A stretch of 64,000 bases of DNA from Vanilla planifolia (GCA_023846275.1 JAIUJO010000160.1:181959-245958), one strand, 5' to 3'. Shown: positions 26,099-37,900, counted from the stretch's first letter. The notes: generated from the sequence alone by a model not told the origin. A program made the numbers and translations.

Positions 26099-26629
26099 GG
26101 AGAGACCTTGGCATGATAGTATTAGGGTGATTGGTATAAAAGTTCTCCAATAAGTGTGGCATGATATAATATAAGTCATAAAATGTAAGCCAAGAGTTAT
26201 TGATCAGAGAAATTCCCTTGCAATGAACAAAAAATATTCTAAGTATATACTCTTTGGTTGTAATTATCATATGATCTAAAATGATTTTCACATTTTCCAT
26301 AGTCTTACCTCTAACATTGTGGTAGGAATGAATTCACTCAACATAAGAGAATTAAACTCAAATGACTTACTATTAGTTATTAGATGTAGCACCTTATATG
26401 AGACTAAATATTTAACATTAAAGGTCACACTAATCACATATTCTTCTAACAAAGCTAGTGCATATACATTAGTTCTTTGTTTTTGATAAGCTTAAAAGGT
26501 CCAGCTCCATGTTCTTTTAATTTTTTGCAATATCCAAAACGGAACAATTCTAACCTCAATTTAATTATAACATAGACTTCATGCAATTTCCTAACATTTT
26601 ACGAGCATTTAATTATTTCTTATATCTTT

Positions 26630-27560
26630 CATCACTTAGATTAAGTTTTGTATATATTATTTTTTGTAATAAAAAAATATGAGAAGCCCAAAAAAAAGTA
26701 GAAGTAAAAGTATGAAGGTCTTCTAGTAAGGGAATAAGATCATCGAAGACCAATGCTTTTTCTAGGACAAATTTCGAAGGGCCTTAGACCAATATTATGA
26801 TTAACAAAATTATTTTATGCAAATGTTTCTCATAGTAGTAGTTGCTCCCAAAGCTTACATTGTTTCCATATCAAGCAAAAAATAAGATTTCTCAAACTAT
26901 GATTTAATACTTCTATTTCTCCATTTGTTTAAGGAAAGTAGACTGAAGAAAGTTTTAACTTAATTCTTAGCAAATGCCATAAGATCTTCAAAAAATAACT
27001 TTTAAAACTTACATCTCATTTAGATAATATAGACATTGGAACACCGTGTAATTTAATTATTTCAATGAACAAAATCTTTGCCACTTGGTATGCATTTGAG
27101 ATCTTACAACAAAGGATATGTTAAGCTATTCTAGTAAAATAATCAATGATCACAATGATAAAGTCATGCCTTGATGAGGTATCAGGTAATCCAAATACAA
27201 AATCCATAGTTTTGTACTCCATAGTTTGTCATGTATGGGTAGTGGAATGTAAATACATTGGCCTACATTTGAAGATTTTGTAATTATGTATAAGCAACAT
27301 TGGGCCACCATAGATGAAAAATAATACATTATTCTAGGCCAATCAAATCTCTTTGAAATATGTCTATCAGTCTTATCTTATAAAAAATGATCAAATAATC
27401 CTCTAACATGTATCTCCCAAACAAAAAATGTTTACATGATGAATTTTGAATACATAACCTTTTATTCTTATATAAGTAACCATCTTTTAACATAAAATCT
27501 CCATATACAAGGATTAGAGGCTATTTAATTTCTTGATAAATTGGTCCAAAGTTAGAATAA
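26630..27560 (-). pseudogene. Integrase of element B (gypsy type), degenerate
   Basis: Reverse-strand reading gives the N-terminal zinc-binding neighbourhood (DGYLYKNKRLCIQNSSCKHF, about 27,420-27,490). The DDE core follows: FGLPDTSS, then RHDFIIVIIDYFTRIA at 27,124-27,171, KLHGVPMSILSK with a stop in the SDRD-like site, and VYFP with TNGEIEVLNHSLRNL around 26,885-26,935. After that come a tryptophan-containing QLWEQ-like segment and an INHNIGLRPFEICPRKS-type segment. This is the full order of a plant Ty3/gypsy integrase core. Stops occur at former Trp/Gln/Arg codons. In the living element it would insert the cDNA into the host genome. Confidence 0.88.
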
Positions 27561-27599
27561 TCAAGATATCATTTTTAATTAGGTAAAATTTAGGGCCAT

Positions 27600-28290
27600 T
27601 GTTAAAAAATAGTTAATAACTGAACACATTGACTAAATGTATCAACTACTTTATTTTTTAAGTCAGGCTTGTGTTTGATAACAAATATAAAACTAAGGTC
27701 TTGTTGAGTATTTTGGAACTTCATCACCTTATGGTAAGATTAAAAGGCAAATTCTTTGAAAAGCAAGTAAGATATCTACCAACTTAAAGATTAAACTATG
27801 ACAGCTTATTTTGATATATGTAACACTTCTTTGCAGCATCATTAATTTTCTTGTTAAAGAAGGAAATACGATGTTTATCTTGATAAAGGATGCCACCTAT
27901 CCGTACTTCTAGTCCATTTCATACAACCTCAAATGTAATAAAAAAATCAAATAGTGTTGGAATGGGTGCCTTATTCATAGTCTCTTTGATATTTAAAAGT
28001 TATGTCAAAAAATTTTGTCAAATTTTGCTAGACTTAAAAAAATTAGTAATCGATGTGACGATACTACTTAAGTCTTGAAAATCATTGATAGAAGCTGGCC
28101 ATAGTGTGAAAGCTTTTAATTTCATAAATTATTTTCTTAGTATGCAACTCATAAATATCTTGCTTTTGTTTGGGTCAGTAGACAACCCTTTAGAAGAAAC
28201 TATGTATCATAAGAAGGCAACCTCAATCATGAAGAGTTCATATTTAATTAGATTGATAAATAAGCTCTTATTTTATGGAGTGCAACATAA
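27600..28290 (-). pseudogene. RNase H region of element B, degenerate
   Basis: Going down the minus strand, there is a segment corresponding to the RT-RNase H connection (HTMASFYQ at about 28,080-28,108). Then comes debris of the RNase H domain, then SFIFVIKHKPDLKNKVVDTF followed by SQCVQLLT (about 27,620-27,716). That last segment is the conserved end of the RNase H domain leading into the integrase linker in plant gypsy elements. The catalytic residues in the middle cannot be read with confidence because of frame changes. Confidence 0.7.
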
Positions 28291-28299
28291 TTTGTGCAA

Positions 28300-28735
28300 A
28301 TAGACTAGTTATAGACAAAAATGCCATCAAAATAAAGTATGATATATTACCATAAGTATGGTTTTAAAATATAGATCATCAATCTCAAGAATTTACATAG
28401 TGTTTGTTATAACCCAAATGACATCACTTAATATTCATACAAATCAACTTTAATATTAAATATTATCATTAATTCATCTCCCAATGTAATCCTTAACTAA
28501 AGACAACCACCTTTTAAGTTTATTTTTAAAATATTATTGAACTTAACATCTAATTTTTTAGGTCATCTAAATAGGAAATTAAAAGCCTATATTTTATTGT
28601 GATTTCATTAATCACTTGATTATCAACACACATCTCCATTGCTATTCTTTTTTTTGCTTGGTAAAGGTATAAGGATAGCACAAATGCTAATACTTTTTCG
28701 GATAAAGTTTTTTTTAAGTAGGTTTTCTACCTGAT
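28300..28735 (-). pseudogene. Reverse transcriptase of element B, degenerate and active-site mutated
   Basis: The reverse strand reads EMCVDNQVINEITIKYRL and ISYLDDL (about 28,540-28,645), the conserved entry to the gypsy RT palm. It continues with DLKGGC, GDELMIIFNIKVDLYEY, a MSFGL block, and LYFDGIFVYN (28,310-28,340). In the last, the second aspartate of the catalytic Asp-Asp pair has become Gly. The order and spacing match gypsy RT. Stops sit at sites expected for Gln and Trp. The enzyme once copied element RNA into DNA; this copy could not. Confidence 0.88.
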
Positions 28736-29069
28736 GAGTTAACATAGTATGAGTCTCGTGGCTTTATCTAAAATAACGAAGGTTGGTTAGGCCCACCTTG
28801 GTAACTAGATTGATAATAAGTTTTACATATATGTGTGGTAGAGTGTCGAACAAATCGTTTACAAAAATATGAAAAATGTCATTTAAGAAGTCCTTTGCAA
28901 TGAGTGGTGGGTCCAGTATGGTGGTAGCCAAGTTTTTAATTATAAAACAACGTAACTAAGTCTCCTTGATCAATGGTCTTCTTAACAGGAGGTAGTGTGG
29001 TCAAGCAAAATTTTGTCTTTTTTTGTTCACGAGCTTAAAAGTTTTTGTAGATTTATTAAGCTAAAGTGA

Positions 29070-29480
29070 CTGGAATTTTTTATGAGCTGGAGAAGGGTAT
29101 AATGTGATGGCCATTCTTTCATAAATAAAAGAGCACATGTTTGCCTAACCCTTCAAAGTCATATCCCAATAAAAAAGCCTTGCCCTTCTAAGCATAAGAT
29201 GGCTTACATAAATATGATATTGAATAAAATATCATCACTAAATCTTTCCAATTTCAATGGTACATAACATCTTTACTTAAAAGGTATTTAGGTTTAGCTA
29301 TTCATGACAGAGTAGAGGTTTGGGTGTTTCATTAAAGAAACACTTATCGCTTAGTAGCATATTATAGTGACGTAACTACTAATATAGGTGATTATCTTGC
29401 ATGGTTGTTCATAAAATTTTATACTAGTGTTGAAGATGTCAGTGCACCTCTATTTATCCTCTAATTATCGGGTTATAAGA
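29070..29480 (-). pseudogene. Protease region of element B, degenerate
   Basis: Between gag and RT the minus strand reads FLLGYDFEGLGKHVLFYL (about 29,120-29,185), matching the hydrophobic C-terminal flap of gypsy aspartic proteases (a LLG-rPW/yDf-type segment). It is followed by HIIPFSSS. The catalytic Asp-Ser/Thr-Gly triad expected near 29,400-29,480 is not clearly readable; ALGLD occurs in that area. Assigned mainly by position and the C-terminal segment. Confidence 0.55.
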
Positions 29481-29559
29481 GTGTATCCAATCCTAAAGCC
29501 ACTAACTTTTCCATATTTCCCAATTCTTGCCCATAATCCTTATTAGACATCAAATTTTC

Positions 29560-30095
29560 TTCTTCGTCTAACTCTTCTTGTTCATTGCTAACATATAAGT
29601 TCACAACCATGGTTTTCTTTGAGAAGTTGATCGCTACAAGTTGGTTTCATTGCCATTAAAAAAGGAGATTCTTGATTAGGTAATTTGGAACATAATGGGT
29701 TTGCATGAAGAAGGTTGTAAAGAAGTGGATGATAATATAGGTTTACAAGACTTAGAATCCATGATAGAGGTATTTGATGAATTGCAAGTATGAGTGGGTT
29801 AAGAAAACAATGATGGTGCCAGCCTTTAAGGAGACTGGAAGGCCACTTCTCTTAAAATAAGTTGTTCTATTTTTTTCATATTTCTAGTTATATGTTAAAT
29901 ATTCTCCAGTCTAGTAATATTTTTCAAATTAAGCTCAACCAATATGTATTTCTTTAAAACAAACCTAAAATAGGTGAGCAGTCCCTGTTTCGATTAATTT
30001 ATATAACTTCAAAGTATATATTCCTCAAACTTGTTAATGTACTCTTTGATTTATTTACCACCTTAAGAAAATGTTTTCCATTTATCTAACAATTA
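29560..30095 (-). pseudogene. Gag of element B, degenerate
   Basis: The reverse frame gives IKEYINKFEEYIL, then LLTYFRFVLKKYILVELNLK, then NITRLENI and HITRNMKKIEQLILREVAFQ (about 29,840-30,080). The pattern is the retrotransposon gag helix bundle: EY-xxF-x-L, then RF-xxGL-xxIxxEL, then an AxxLE/K-type end. Downstream at 29,540-29,640 an acidic stretch (SNEQEELDEEENLMSNKDYG) is where a CCHC knuckle would be followed by its acidic tail. The knuckle cysteines themselves are lost. Gag would form the particle that packages element RNA. Confidence 0.7.
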
Positions 30096-30915
30096 AATAT
30101 TATAGGTTAATAGAATAAACTTATTGAATAAACTAATCTTAGGGTTTCTACAAGTTTCAGATACCTCATTATAATTATTAACATATTACTACTCTATGTT
30201 TCTACAAAACTTATTTATAGTATCATTGAGCTTACTCTTAATAAATTAGTATTTTCTCTATTAAATTATTTTGTATTAATTAAAGTAATCGTTCATGTTA
30301 GTTTATTTGTCAATATAATCCTTAGGGTTAGAATTATCATTAAAAGATTGGGTATCTAGCTTTATATTAAGGATATGCTCTCCATCTTTTTTTATGCCTC
30401 CTAAGGCTCTCTTCTTTCTTAGACATATTTAGATCATCATTTAGCTTTGACTCATTGGAAGGTTCATTTCTTCTTCTATGTTTTTGAGTTGTCTTATGGA
30501 TATCTTGTTGAGACTCATTAGAAGGTACATCATATTTTCTATGGTTTTTATGCCTCTTAGGATTTTTAATAGATTAATAGGTGTGATACTTCTTCCTATA
30601 TTATTTCTTTATCTTTTAAGTTTTGGTTCACATTATTGGTCTAAGAGAATTTGTCGAACCATTTGGGTGAGTTGGGCTATTGATTAGGATATTTTTATCA
30701 TGTAATTTTGGATTAAGTTTTATCTTTAGTTTTGATTTGATTCTTAACTTTTGTTTGATAATTCATAAGAAGTACTAGTCCTTGTCATCATATAAAAGTT
30801 TGACACATGAGGATATCAAGAAGGGAGAATAATGACAAATATCTATATTTTTTATGTATTTTTTTATTTAAAATAATTTGTAAGGGAAAAGAAACTTTAA
30901 CTATAGACAACCGAA

Positions 30916-30927
30916 GCTCAGATAACG
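30916..30927 (-). other. Putative primer-binding site of element B (tRNA-iMet type)
   Basis: The minus strand reads CGTTATCTGAGC. It matches 9 of 12 positions of the usual plant primer site complementary to the 3' end of initiator methionine tRNA (TGGTATCAGAGC). It is immediately preceded by CA, the expected LTR terminus. Its position just inside the right LTR and upstream of gag is exactly where it should be. Confidence 0.6.
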
Positions 30928-32719
30928 TGCGTTTCAAAAAAAATGACAAGTGATCATTGTCTGACATTACAAAAGCAACTCATGCATAAAACTATGTGGT
31001 TGTCAAGAAAGATCATAGAGAGTCATATTTGTGCTTTTGTACTATCTCCTAATATAGAATTTGTCCAAAACAAATTAAGAGTTCTTTAGTGGACACACTA
31101 AGTAATGGAAATTTTTTTGAAATAGAAAAAGTATTAGTAGATTGTTTTTTTTAAAATATAACGTTTTAATACTAAGTAGAAAAACATAACATTGAAACAA
31201 AGTTGATATAAGATAAATTAGACATTTACTATAGTCTTATTTTGAGATTATAATATTACAATTCTTAATAGATTTTTAGAAAATATTAAAAGAATCATAT
31301 TCTAATTTGGGCTTGCTGATAAGTAGTGGTATTTTTATAATTAAATAAATATTAGCATCTAAATTTGTAGCATAGATTTTTAAGTAGAGTATGTGGTAAC
31401 ACATTAAAAGTTAAATGTAAAGTTTTATTAAGTAGTTTTACCACATAAAATTTCACTCAAATAAAAAGAACTTTAAGAAAATTTTTTTTTGGAGTACTCG
31501 AATAGATGAAAGATCGACCATTACTTTAGGCTGTCATTTAAAAGATAAATGGTATTGAAAGAGTACCCTTTTTTGTGATGATGGCTTATATTTCCTCAGA
31601 AGTTAGCATGTAAAGTATCAAAGATAGAAAAGAGTGATGAGTTGGAGGTTAGGATTTGTGGGGATGATAATAGGATAACATGATGGTAGGCTAGGATCTC
31701 AGGCCTTATTGATGAAGGTGATAGTTTGGTGATTTGATTAAAAGAGTGCAAAGTGGGGAAGATTTATGAGTGTTGATAGAAATATGAATTGTTTTGGTTG
31801 TGAGCTCGTCCGGTAGTAGATCCATCACTTTCGATCCTTGACTCTTACAACAATGGGATAGTTGGAATCTTTTTAACTAGAGTTGGGTACACACTCTCTT
31901 CTCACAAAGATCGAAGCATACAAATAATAGAAATTTATTTCATCAACAACTACATTTAATGAGAGAGCCTCTCTTACTTAGAGTTCATGAAAAAAAAATG
32001 AAAGGAAAATACACCATTTGAAAATATCATAAACATGAAAAAAAGAGAATGAAAACTTTTTAGTTAAATCAAATTAACAAACTAGAAGAGATCTTTAGAC
32101 TTTGATGGCATTATACTTAAAAGAACAACCCTTTTAAATGCAAAATATATAAAGAAAGATAATTGTTTTAATTAAATCTTTTAGGAATCAATAAAATTAT
32201 TTAGAATTCCATGACATTTACTTTAAGTAGATCAATCATATTTAATACAAAATACAAAAATGTAAGAAAATAGTTATGCCAAGAAAAAAAATCAATCATA
32301 TAATATGATGATCGTATATCAATTATGACGTGACTAGGATGTTAGAAATGAAGAAGACAGATGACGACGTTTGATGATGATCAAAGGGTGGTATCTAACG
32401 AGTGGCTAGGAGATGGTACGTGGTTGGGAAGTAGCACGGGGCTTAATGATGGTGGGCAACCAGGTGATATTAGGTAATTAGGTAGTAGTGATTGGGAGTA
32501 GCACATGATCAAGTGATAGAAGATTGTATTGATAGTGAGTGATACACAAGAACTAACATTGATGATGACATATTTATTAATGAATTTGCTTAGATTAGTA
32601 GAGCAAAAATAACGAAGGCAACGATAGGGAGAATTATATCATTGTTGTCAACCCTTATAAGCTACATAAATAGTTTGGTATGGTCAAAATAATATTTGGC
32701 CTCTTAAGCACATGATGCA
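30928..32719 (-). repeat. Element B 5' LTR (right copy)
   Basis: It is the partner of 24,540-26,082 (matching blocks given there). On the minus strand it would start TGCA near 32,719 and end GCA at 30,928, next to the primer site. At about 1.8 kb it is in the range of long-LTR plant gypsy elements. The segment 30,928-31,190 has no clear partner in the left copy. Promoter and polyadenylation signals cannot be told from background in such AT-rich DNA. Confidence 0.75.
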
Positions 32720-34020
32720 AAAAATACCTACATTTTTATGATATCATATCCAAATATGATAAAGTATTAAAAAAATAAAATGGTCCTTAATATCATAAGA
32801 TTCCTCAAAATATACATATAACATTACTCGTACAAAGGGCACCCAAAAGGTGGCAAGTGAAATTAGTGTGGAAACATTTTTAAAAAATCACACATTAAAT
32901 ACCCAAATTTTTTTAATTGTAATAAAAAATTAACAAAAGATATATTAATAAATTTATAGGAAATAATATGTGAATATTATGGGGTATCAAAAAGGTTTTT
33001 CTTTTTGGCTCTTACCAAATGTGCCAACAACTAACAGCAAGTTAATTAGGCTTAGCTTACATAATCCTTTCACTTCTTTGTCACAGTTAGTGAAGAAGCC
33101 ATTGCATCACATGCCATTTCTTATGAATTGAGGCCTAACTTCCTTTCTTGATATACGTTTGGGCTTCAACACTACAATCTTTATGACATTTTAGTAAGGC
33201 TCAAACCCAACCTACTATAAGATTATATGAAAAGCCTATTGTTAGCTTTCAAATAATTAAAAATAATTTAGGTTCAAATAATATTTTTGAATAAGAGCCT
33301 ACTCAAAGATTCTATTAATTTAGAATTGGAAAACGTAGGATCGCTGGAAAAGTAAGAAATTCTGCAAAAGCCAAGGACTTAAATTGAGCTTTGACATAAG
33401 GGGCCTATCAACTTACTAAAAATCATTGTTATACTTGATTCAATGTTAAGATTGTTTGATCATCTAAGGCTGGCTCCACTAGATTCCAATGCTCGCAAGT
33501 TGTGGCTAAATGTATTGTTGGGATAATTTTACTTGGAAATGATGGTGAAGGCTAAAAAGGCTCACCAGATATTTGGCATAGTTTTTTATAAGATACAAGT
33601 TATTGAATATTAAAGGTAGCTCTAATTTTATAATCTTTAGGTAAATAAAGATATACATGTTGATACTTAGTCTTTATATAATTGTAAATGGTCATATATT
33701 ATAGGCATGTAATATTTTAAGTGTTCCAAGTAGAGACTCTCAAGCCTAACACAAATCATTATATAATCACTTTCAATAAATTTTCTAAGTTATCAATGAG
33801 TATTTTCTAATTATTTATATATTTAGTTATTTAAATTATATTATTTAGTAATATATTTATGTAAAAAGAAAATATAATGTGTAAAAGACTCAACAAACTA
33901 AGAAGTGTTAAATAATAAGGTAAGAGAATAAAATCAATTTGACTTTGATGATGATTTTAAGGACTTAAACTTGTTTTTTTAATTGATTCATTTTAAATGA
34001 AAATAAGTAGAATGCTAAAT
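32720..34020. other. Unassigned DNA between elements B and D1
   Basis: No gene is seen. Bases 33,440-33,600 are less AT-rich. Bases 33,640-33,790 look LTR-like on the plus strand (CTTTATATAATTG as a possible TATA box, then AATAAA near 33,775), but no partner copy was found. Part may be the 3' end of D1, which continues leftward from its integrase. Confidence 0.35.
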
Positions 34021-34029
34021 AAATGCCAA

Positions 34030-34560
34030 GTTTCAGCGTGTTAGATTACTAGGGTACAAATAAGATTGCTTAAAAACTTAAGTTTTGATTGCTTTAAGCA
34101 CCAAAGTATTTTTCAAAAGTAGCTAGTAAATTTGAGATCATGATCTAAAATAATTGTATGATGTAAGCCATGTAGTTTCACAATTTCATCCAGAAATCAC
34201 TTCTTAATATGAGAGGTATTTGATGTCTTATGAAAAGGTATAAAATGAGCCATTTTAGAAAACTTAACAATTTAAATATATAATCATTATTTCTAATGAA
34301 TTTTAAAAATCCCAAAATAAGTCCAAACTTACAAGTTTCCATGTTCATTGTGCTATGAGTAATTGTGCATATGCAACTTGATAATAATTACATAATTTAG
34401 TTGTGAACATGTTCAAAATTGAGAATCGATTGATGCAACTTTGTTTGGGTAGTCTTGGCCCATGAAACAAATCAAACACACATCTTTTTATTTTGACTAG
34501 ACCAAAATGTCAAGTGAGCCCTCCAGTATTTATTTGTTAGACAAGAAAATCCTTAAGAGA
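34030..34560 (-). pseudogene. Integrase of D1 (gypsy type), degenerate
   Basis: The reverse strand reads FSKMAHFIPFHKTSNTSHI (34,208-34,264), then a stop, FLDEIVK, then LHGLHHTIILDHDLKF (34,129-34,176), then TSYF and ILWCLKQSKLKF. These are the conserved stretches around the first and second catalytic aspartates of plant gypsy integrase; the second survives as LDHD. Upstream at 34,400-34,560, IPHTSLKDFL and VSLDLFWDF correspond to the end of the zinc-binding region and the MDF motif. The distal part with the catalytic Glu is lost or unreadable below 34,030. Confidence 0.85.
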
Positions 34561-34930
34561 TGTGTGGGGTATGTAAAATCGGGTTAGGTAAAACAAATAC
34601 CATCTTTCAAATATTTATCATAAAAAAAATTATAAGATAATGATTTGACTTCATGATAAGTATGACCTGTATCTAGGCAATCACTATAAATTCTTGATGA
34701 TTGTGAATATAATTCCACCATTGTAGAAGCATCATGTCGGATGTGTTTAATGCTAAACTTAAGGGCAAAATGGTTTCATTTGTTTGTGCAACTAAGACAC
34801 TCCACAAAAGATGGAATTTGAAAATCTCTATATGCATAGAAGGGTATTTTTTTTATAAATTTAGAATTCAATTTCCTTAAGTAGTTAGCAAATGTAAATT
34901 AAGTATTTTGGTGCCTCCACATAAGTAAGC

Positions 34931-34974
34931 TATTTTTGGAAGGCTGGCTAGTTATTTTTGGAAGGCTGGCTAGT
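34931..34974 (+). repeat. Perfect 22-bp tandem duplication inside D1
   Basis: Two exact adjacent copies of a 22-mer beginning TATTTTTGGAAGG and ending GGCTAGT lie at 34,931-34,952 and 34,953-34,974. Perfect identity inside an element whose copies differ at about a third of positions means the duplication is recent relative to the element. It could also be an assembly or read artefact. Confidence 0.9.
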
Positions 34975-37900
34975 ACTCTACATTATTTTTTCTAACTTAT
35001 GAGTTCGGGAATTAGTTATAAGATTATATCATGCTGAATTGATAGTGAATTGTATCCATCCATCTCTTTTTGGTTCCTTGCATGAAAATAATGAGAATGA
35101 TTTTTTCTATATCATTCCAAGATAGAAGCATGCTCCATAACAATTTTTTTCAGGTAATTACCACTTATGTTTTTTGCCAAGACAATCTTTGATCTATACA
35201 CCTTCTAGGAAAGCCTTACATTACATGCATCCTTAAAATGTTCCAATTTCTTAAACAACTTATTTATAGTTTTCCTAGGAGAATCTAATTTATTTCTACT
35301 GGGCCAAAATTTGCTTACTTATCTTATCATTATTAGCCTATAAGAAACCATTTGTCATACTTTCTACTATATAGATAATTTGGTTGGGAAGATAAGGTAT
35401 AATTAGAGTGTACAATGGTATTAATTAGAGCACATCGCTAACTATTATTAACTCTCATTAAGAGCAATTTCTTCTTACAAATATTATTAATCTAGTATTT
35501 CAAGTGAACCACCTATTTCTTAGCATTAAACAATGTGCTTTCAAATTTAGGGATTGGAAGATAACATCTTTTGAATCCTAAGAGTTCCTAGATGATGTTA
35601 TCATGCTTATGTTTGATGTTTTTAAATCCAATAAAGAAGTCCTTTTGTATGTTAATCTACAAAGTTAATGTGCTCTCAAGATTAAAGAAAAATAACTTGA
35701 TAGTTTTAATAGAGTGTTTATCACCACTTCAGAAGCGGATAAAGCCATCTACAAAGCACAAATGGGAGTTTGGTTGAGAAGCTCCTCTGGGGGCCTCATG
35801 ATTAACTTTTCCTTGTATATGTAGATTGTTTAACATCTTCTTAGAATTTCAATAACAATGTGGAAAAGAAATTTGAATAAGCTAATCTTTAACCATATTG
35901 ACCAATATATAGGCTAGAGTCCCACAGAGCCTTGTTAAGCTAAATTGTGTAGAATCTATTTATAAGGGGTTATTAACTATTGACATGATTGGCAAAAGGT
36001 ACTACTTGGTTGACAAAGTGGATTGGAAATCTCTCCAGTAAGATCCACACTATAGCTTTCAAAGATTCAATATTAAGCCAATACATTGGGAAAAATTTTA
36101 AGTTTCTCGTTTGAAAGTCTATGATTATTCCAAATATTTCACATCTATTATCAAATGTTGCCCAATTCTAATGAAAATCTTAGGAGCACAGGTCTACCCC
36201 ATCATTAATGATCTAAGTGAATTCTTAATCTTGGTAATTCCATGTTGGGTCATCTAAGTGAAAACTTGGCCAATTAGACTGAGTTTGATGGGAGAATCCT
36301 TTATGGAAGCAAAGTCATCATCAAACTTGAGCTTTTTTTCAAAGAAATTTGCATTATCATGTTTGGCAATGATGGAGAACTTTTCTTGATTCACCATAAA
36401 AAGAAAGGCCCTGAGGAAAATGCGCTCCTAATGCCTAAAATAATGGAATGATAGAATCATGTTGCAAATTTTATCAAGCTCACACCAAACTTGAAAAATA
36501 TTATCGCCTCATTATCACTTACATGTTTGTGTTTGATGTTCTTTTGAAATTTCATGTGAAAATGCATGATTTTTTTATGAATTTAGGTAACAATAATACC
36601 TAAAATAATGGAATCAATATCTATGAATTGTCAATTTAAAAAATTATTAATTAAAAAAATTCACAAAATTATTCATTTTCTTTGTGTTTTCTTTAAGAGT
36701 GGTCATATGTCCTTTACACTATCAACTCTTCATTTTTAATATCAACTTGCTTCCTTAAGCTTCACTATGCTCCTTTCTTTCAATTTACTATTTACAATTC
36801 ATTTATGGATTCAGCATTAATCTAATCTAATAAGCTTCTTGCATCATGTGAAGTGTGTTTAGCAAAAAGGATGATGAAATACAACAAACATTTTATGTTT
36901 CTTATAAAAATATTTAAAAAATATATAAAATGATTTTTAATAAGCTTGAACAAATTCTTAAAAGTAATTTTATAAGTATTTTAATTTTCTTTAAAAATAT
37001 ATTAATTTATATTTACTAATCAATTTTTAAGGAAATTATAAACACAAAAGAGAACAATAATTTTAAAGTGTACACAAGTATTTTTTTGGGTAGTCATATC
37101 TAAAATCAAACCTACTTTTACCCATGAAAACCTAAGGAATAATGTAAAAATGCCTGCATAAAATCTTACAAAAAAAGTGGATAGGCTAAACCCTTAAAAT
37201 AATTAAATAGAAAAATATAGACGATAAATCCCTTGCAATAAAGAAGGATTTATAAAAGGAGAAAAAAGCAACAATAAGAATCTGTTAAGTCTAATTTTTA
37301 TGCTTAACGAATTGCTCCATATGGTTCAAATTTTTTAATTTAAACAATTAGAAAAATGAGAGCTTAAGTGGTTCTAAGTAAGAATTTGAATGTGATGATA
37401 ATGGACCAAATAAATGGAGGTGACGATGAGCACTGGCACTAATGGCTTTAATATCATTATTAGAAGTAATTTCTTTATATTCTAGCAAAAATTTCATCAA
37501 TCTATTTTGTTTAGTAATTATCCAATTTATAAACATTTTATATCGACTAATTGTGCATACCAAACTGACCAATCAACCATTACGATTTTAAGGATGTTTT
37601 TTATTTAGAAACATAATATTATTTGAATAAAAGTTATAATGGTTAATAAATATTTGTTAAATAATAGTTTTGTATGAGCCATATGATGTGAATCATCTTA
37701 GACCATTCAATAGTGAAAATTGCATAAAATGTCAATTTTCAACAAACTAGAGTAGTTTTCAAATTGTGATTTCATCTTGACCATTATATCTAAATTGTGA
37801 TATGATTGTTTGATTTAATTTTACTTGTTGATTAAATGTTGACCTAGAAATCACAAAATTGAGTGATCAAATTGCTGATGAAATTATCGTTAAAAAGAGG

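Larger units (their letters stand above)
24540..32719 (-). mobile_element. Element B: nearly complete, decayed Ty3/gypsy LTR retrotransposon
   Basis: On the minus strand the order is LTR, primer-binding site, gag, protease, RT, RNase H, integrase, purine tract, LTR, over about 8.2 kb. This is the canonical Ty3/gypsy order (integrase after RNase H), which excludes Ty1/copia. The two LTRs align along most of their length at perhaps 60-65 percent, implying a very old insertion. Every domain is crossed by stops and frame changes, and the RT active site is altered, so the element is dead. No inserted foreign element was noticed inside it. Confidence 0.88.
34020..36420 (-). mobile_element. D1: minus-strand Ty3/gypsy remnant
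   Basis: It starts (3' side) with a clear gypsy integrase at 34,030-34,560. The upstream part, 34,690-36,420, shares long homology with 42,700-43,440 (matching 34,690-35,780) and with 49,830-50,390 (matching 35,960-36,540), in the same order and orientation, so this is a repeat family. Within it, reverse-strand segments DDDFASIKDSPIKLSLIGQV (near 36,270-36,330) and SYSVDLTGEISNPLCQ (near 36,010-36,055) are conserved between copies as protein. A protease/RT region is expected there but is not readable. LTRs were not identified. Confidence 0.65.

Noticed and set aside
26019-26300. A 93-codon minus-strand frame at the end of element B taken as an extra gene
   Set aside because: It runs across the inferred purine tract into the 3' LTR, and has no conserved partner. 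It is probably tail sequence of the polyprotein region or chance.
33640-33790. Solo LTR on the plus strand (TATATAA and AATAAA spaced like an LTR promoter and poly(A) signal)
   Set aside because: Such words are frequent by chance at this composition, and no partner copy or TG/CA ends could be identified.
35592-35777. A 61-codon plus-strand frame in D1 taken as a gene
   Set aside because: It lies within the D family, whose conserved protein segments are on the minus strand. The second copy (43.25-43.43 kb) breaks the frame.
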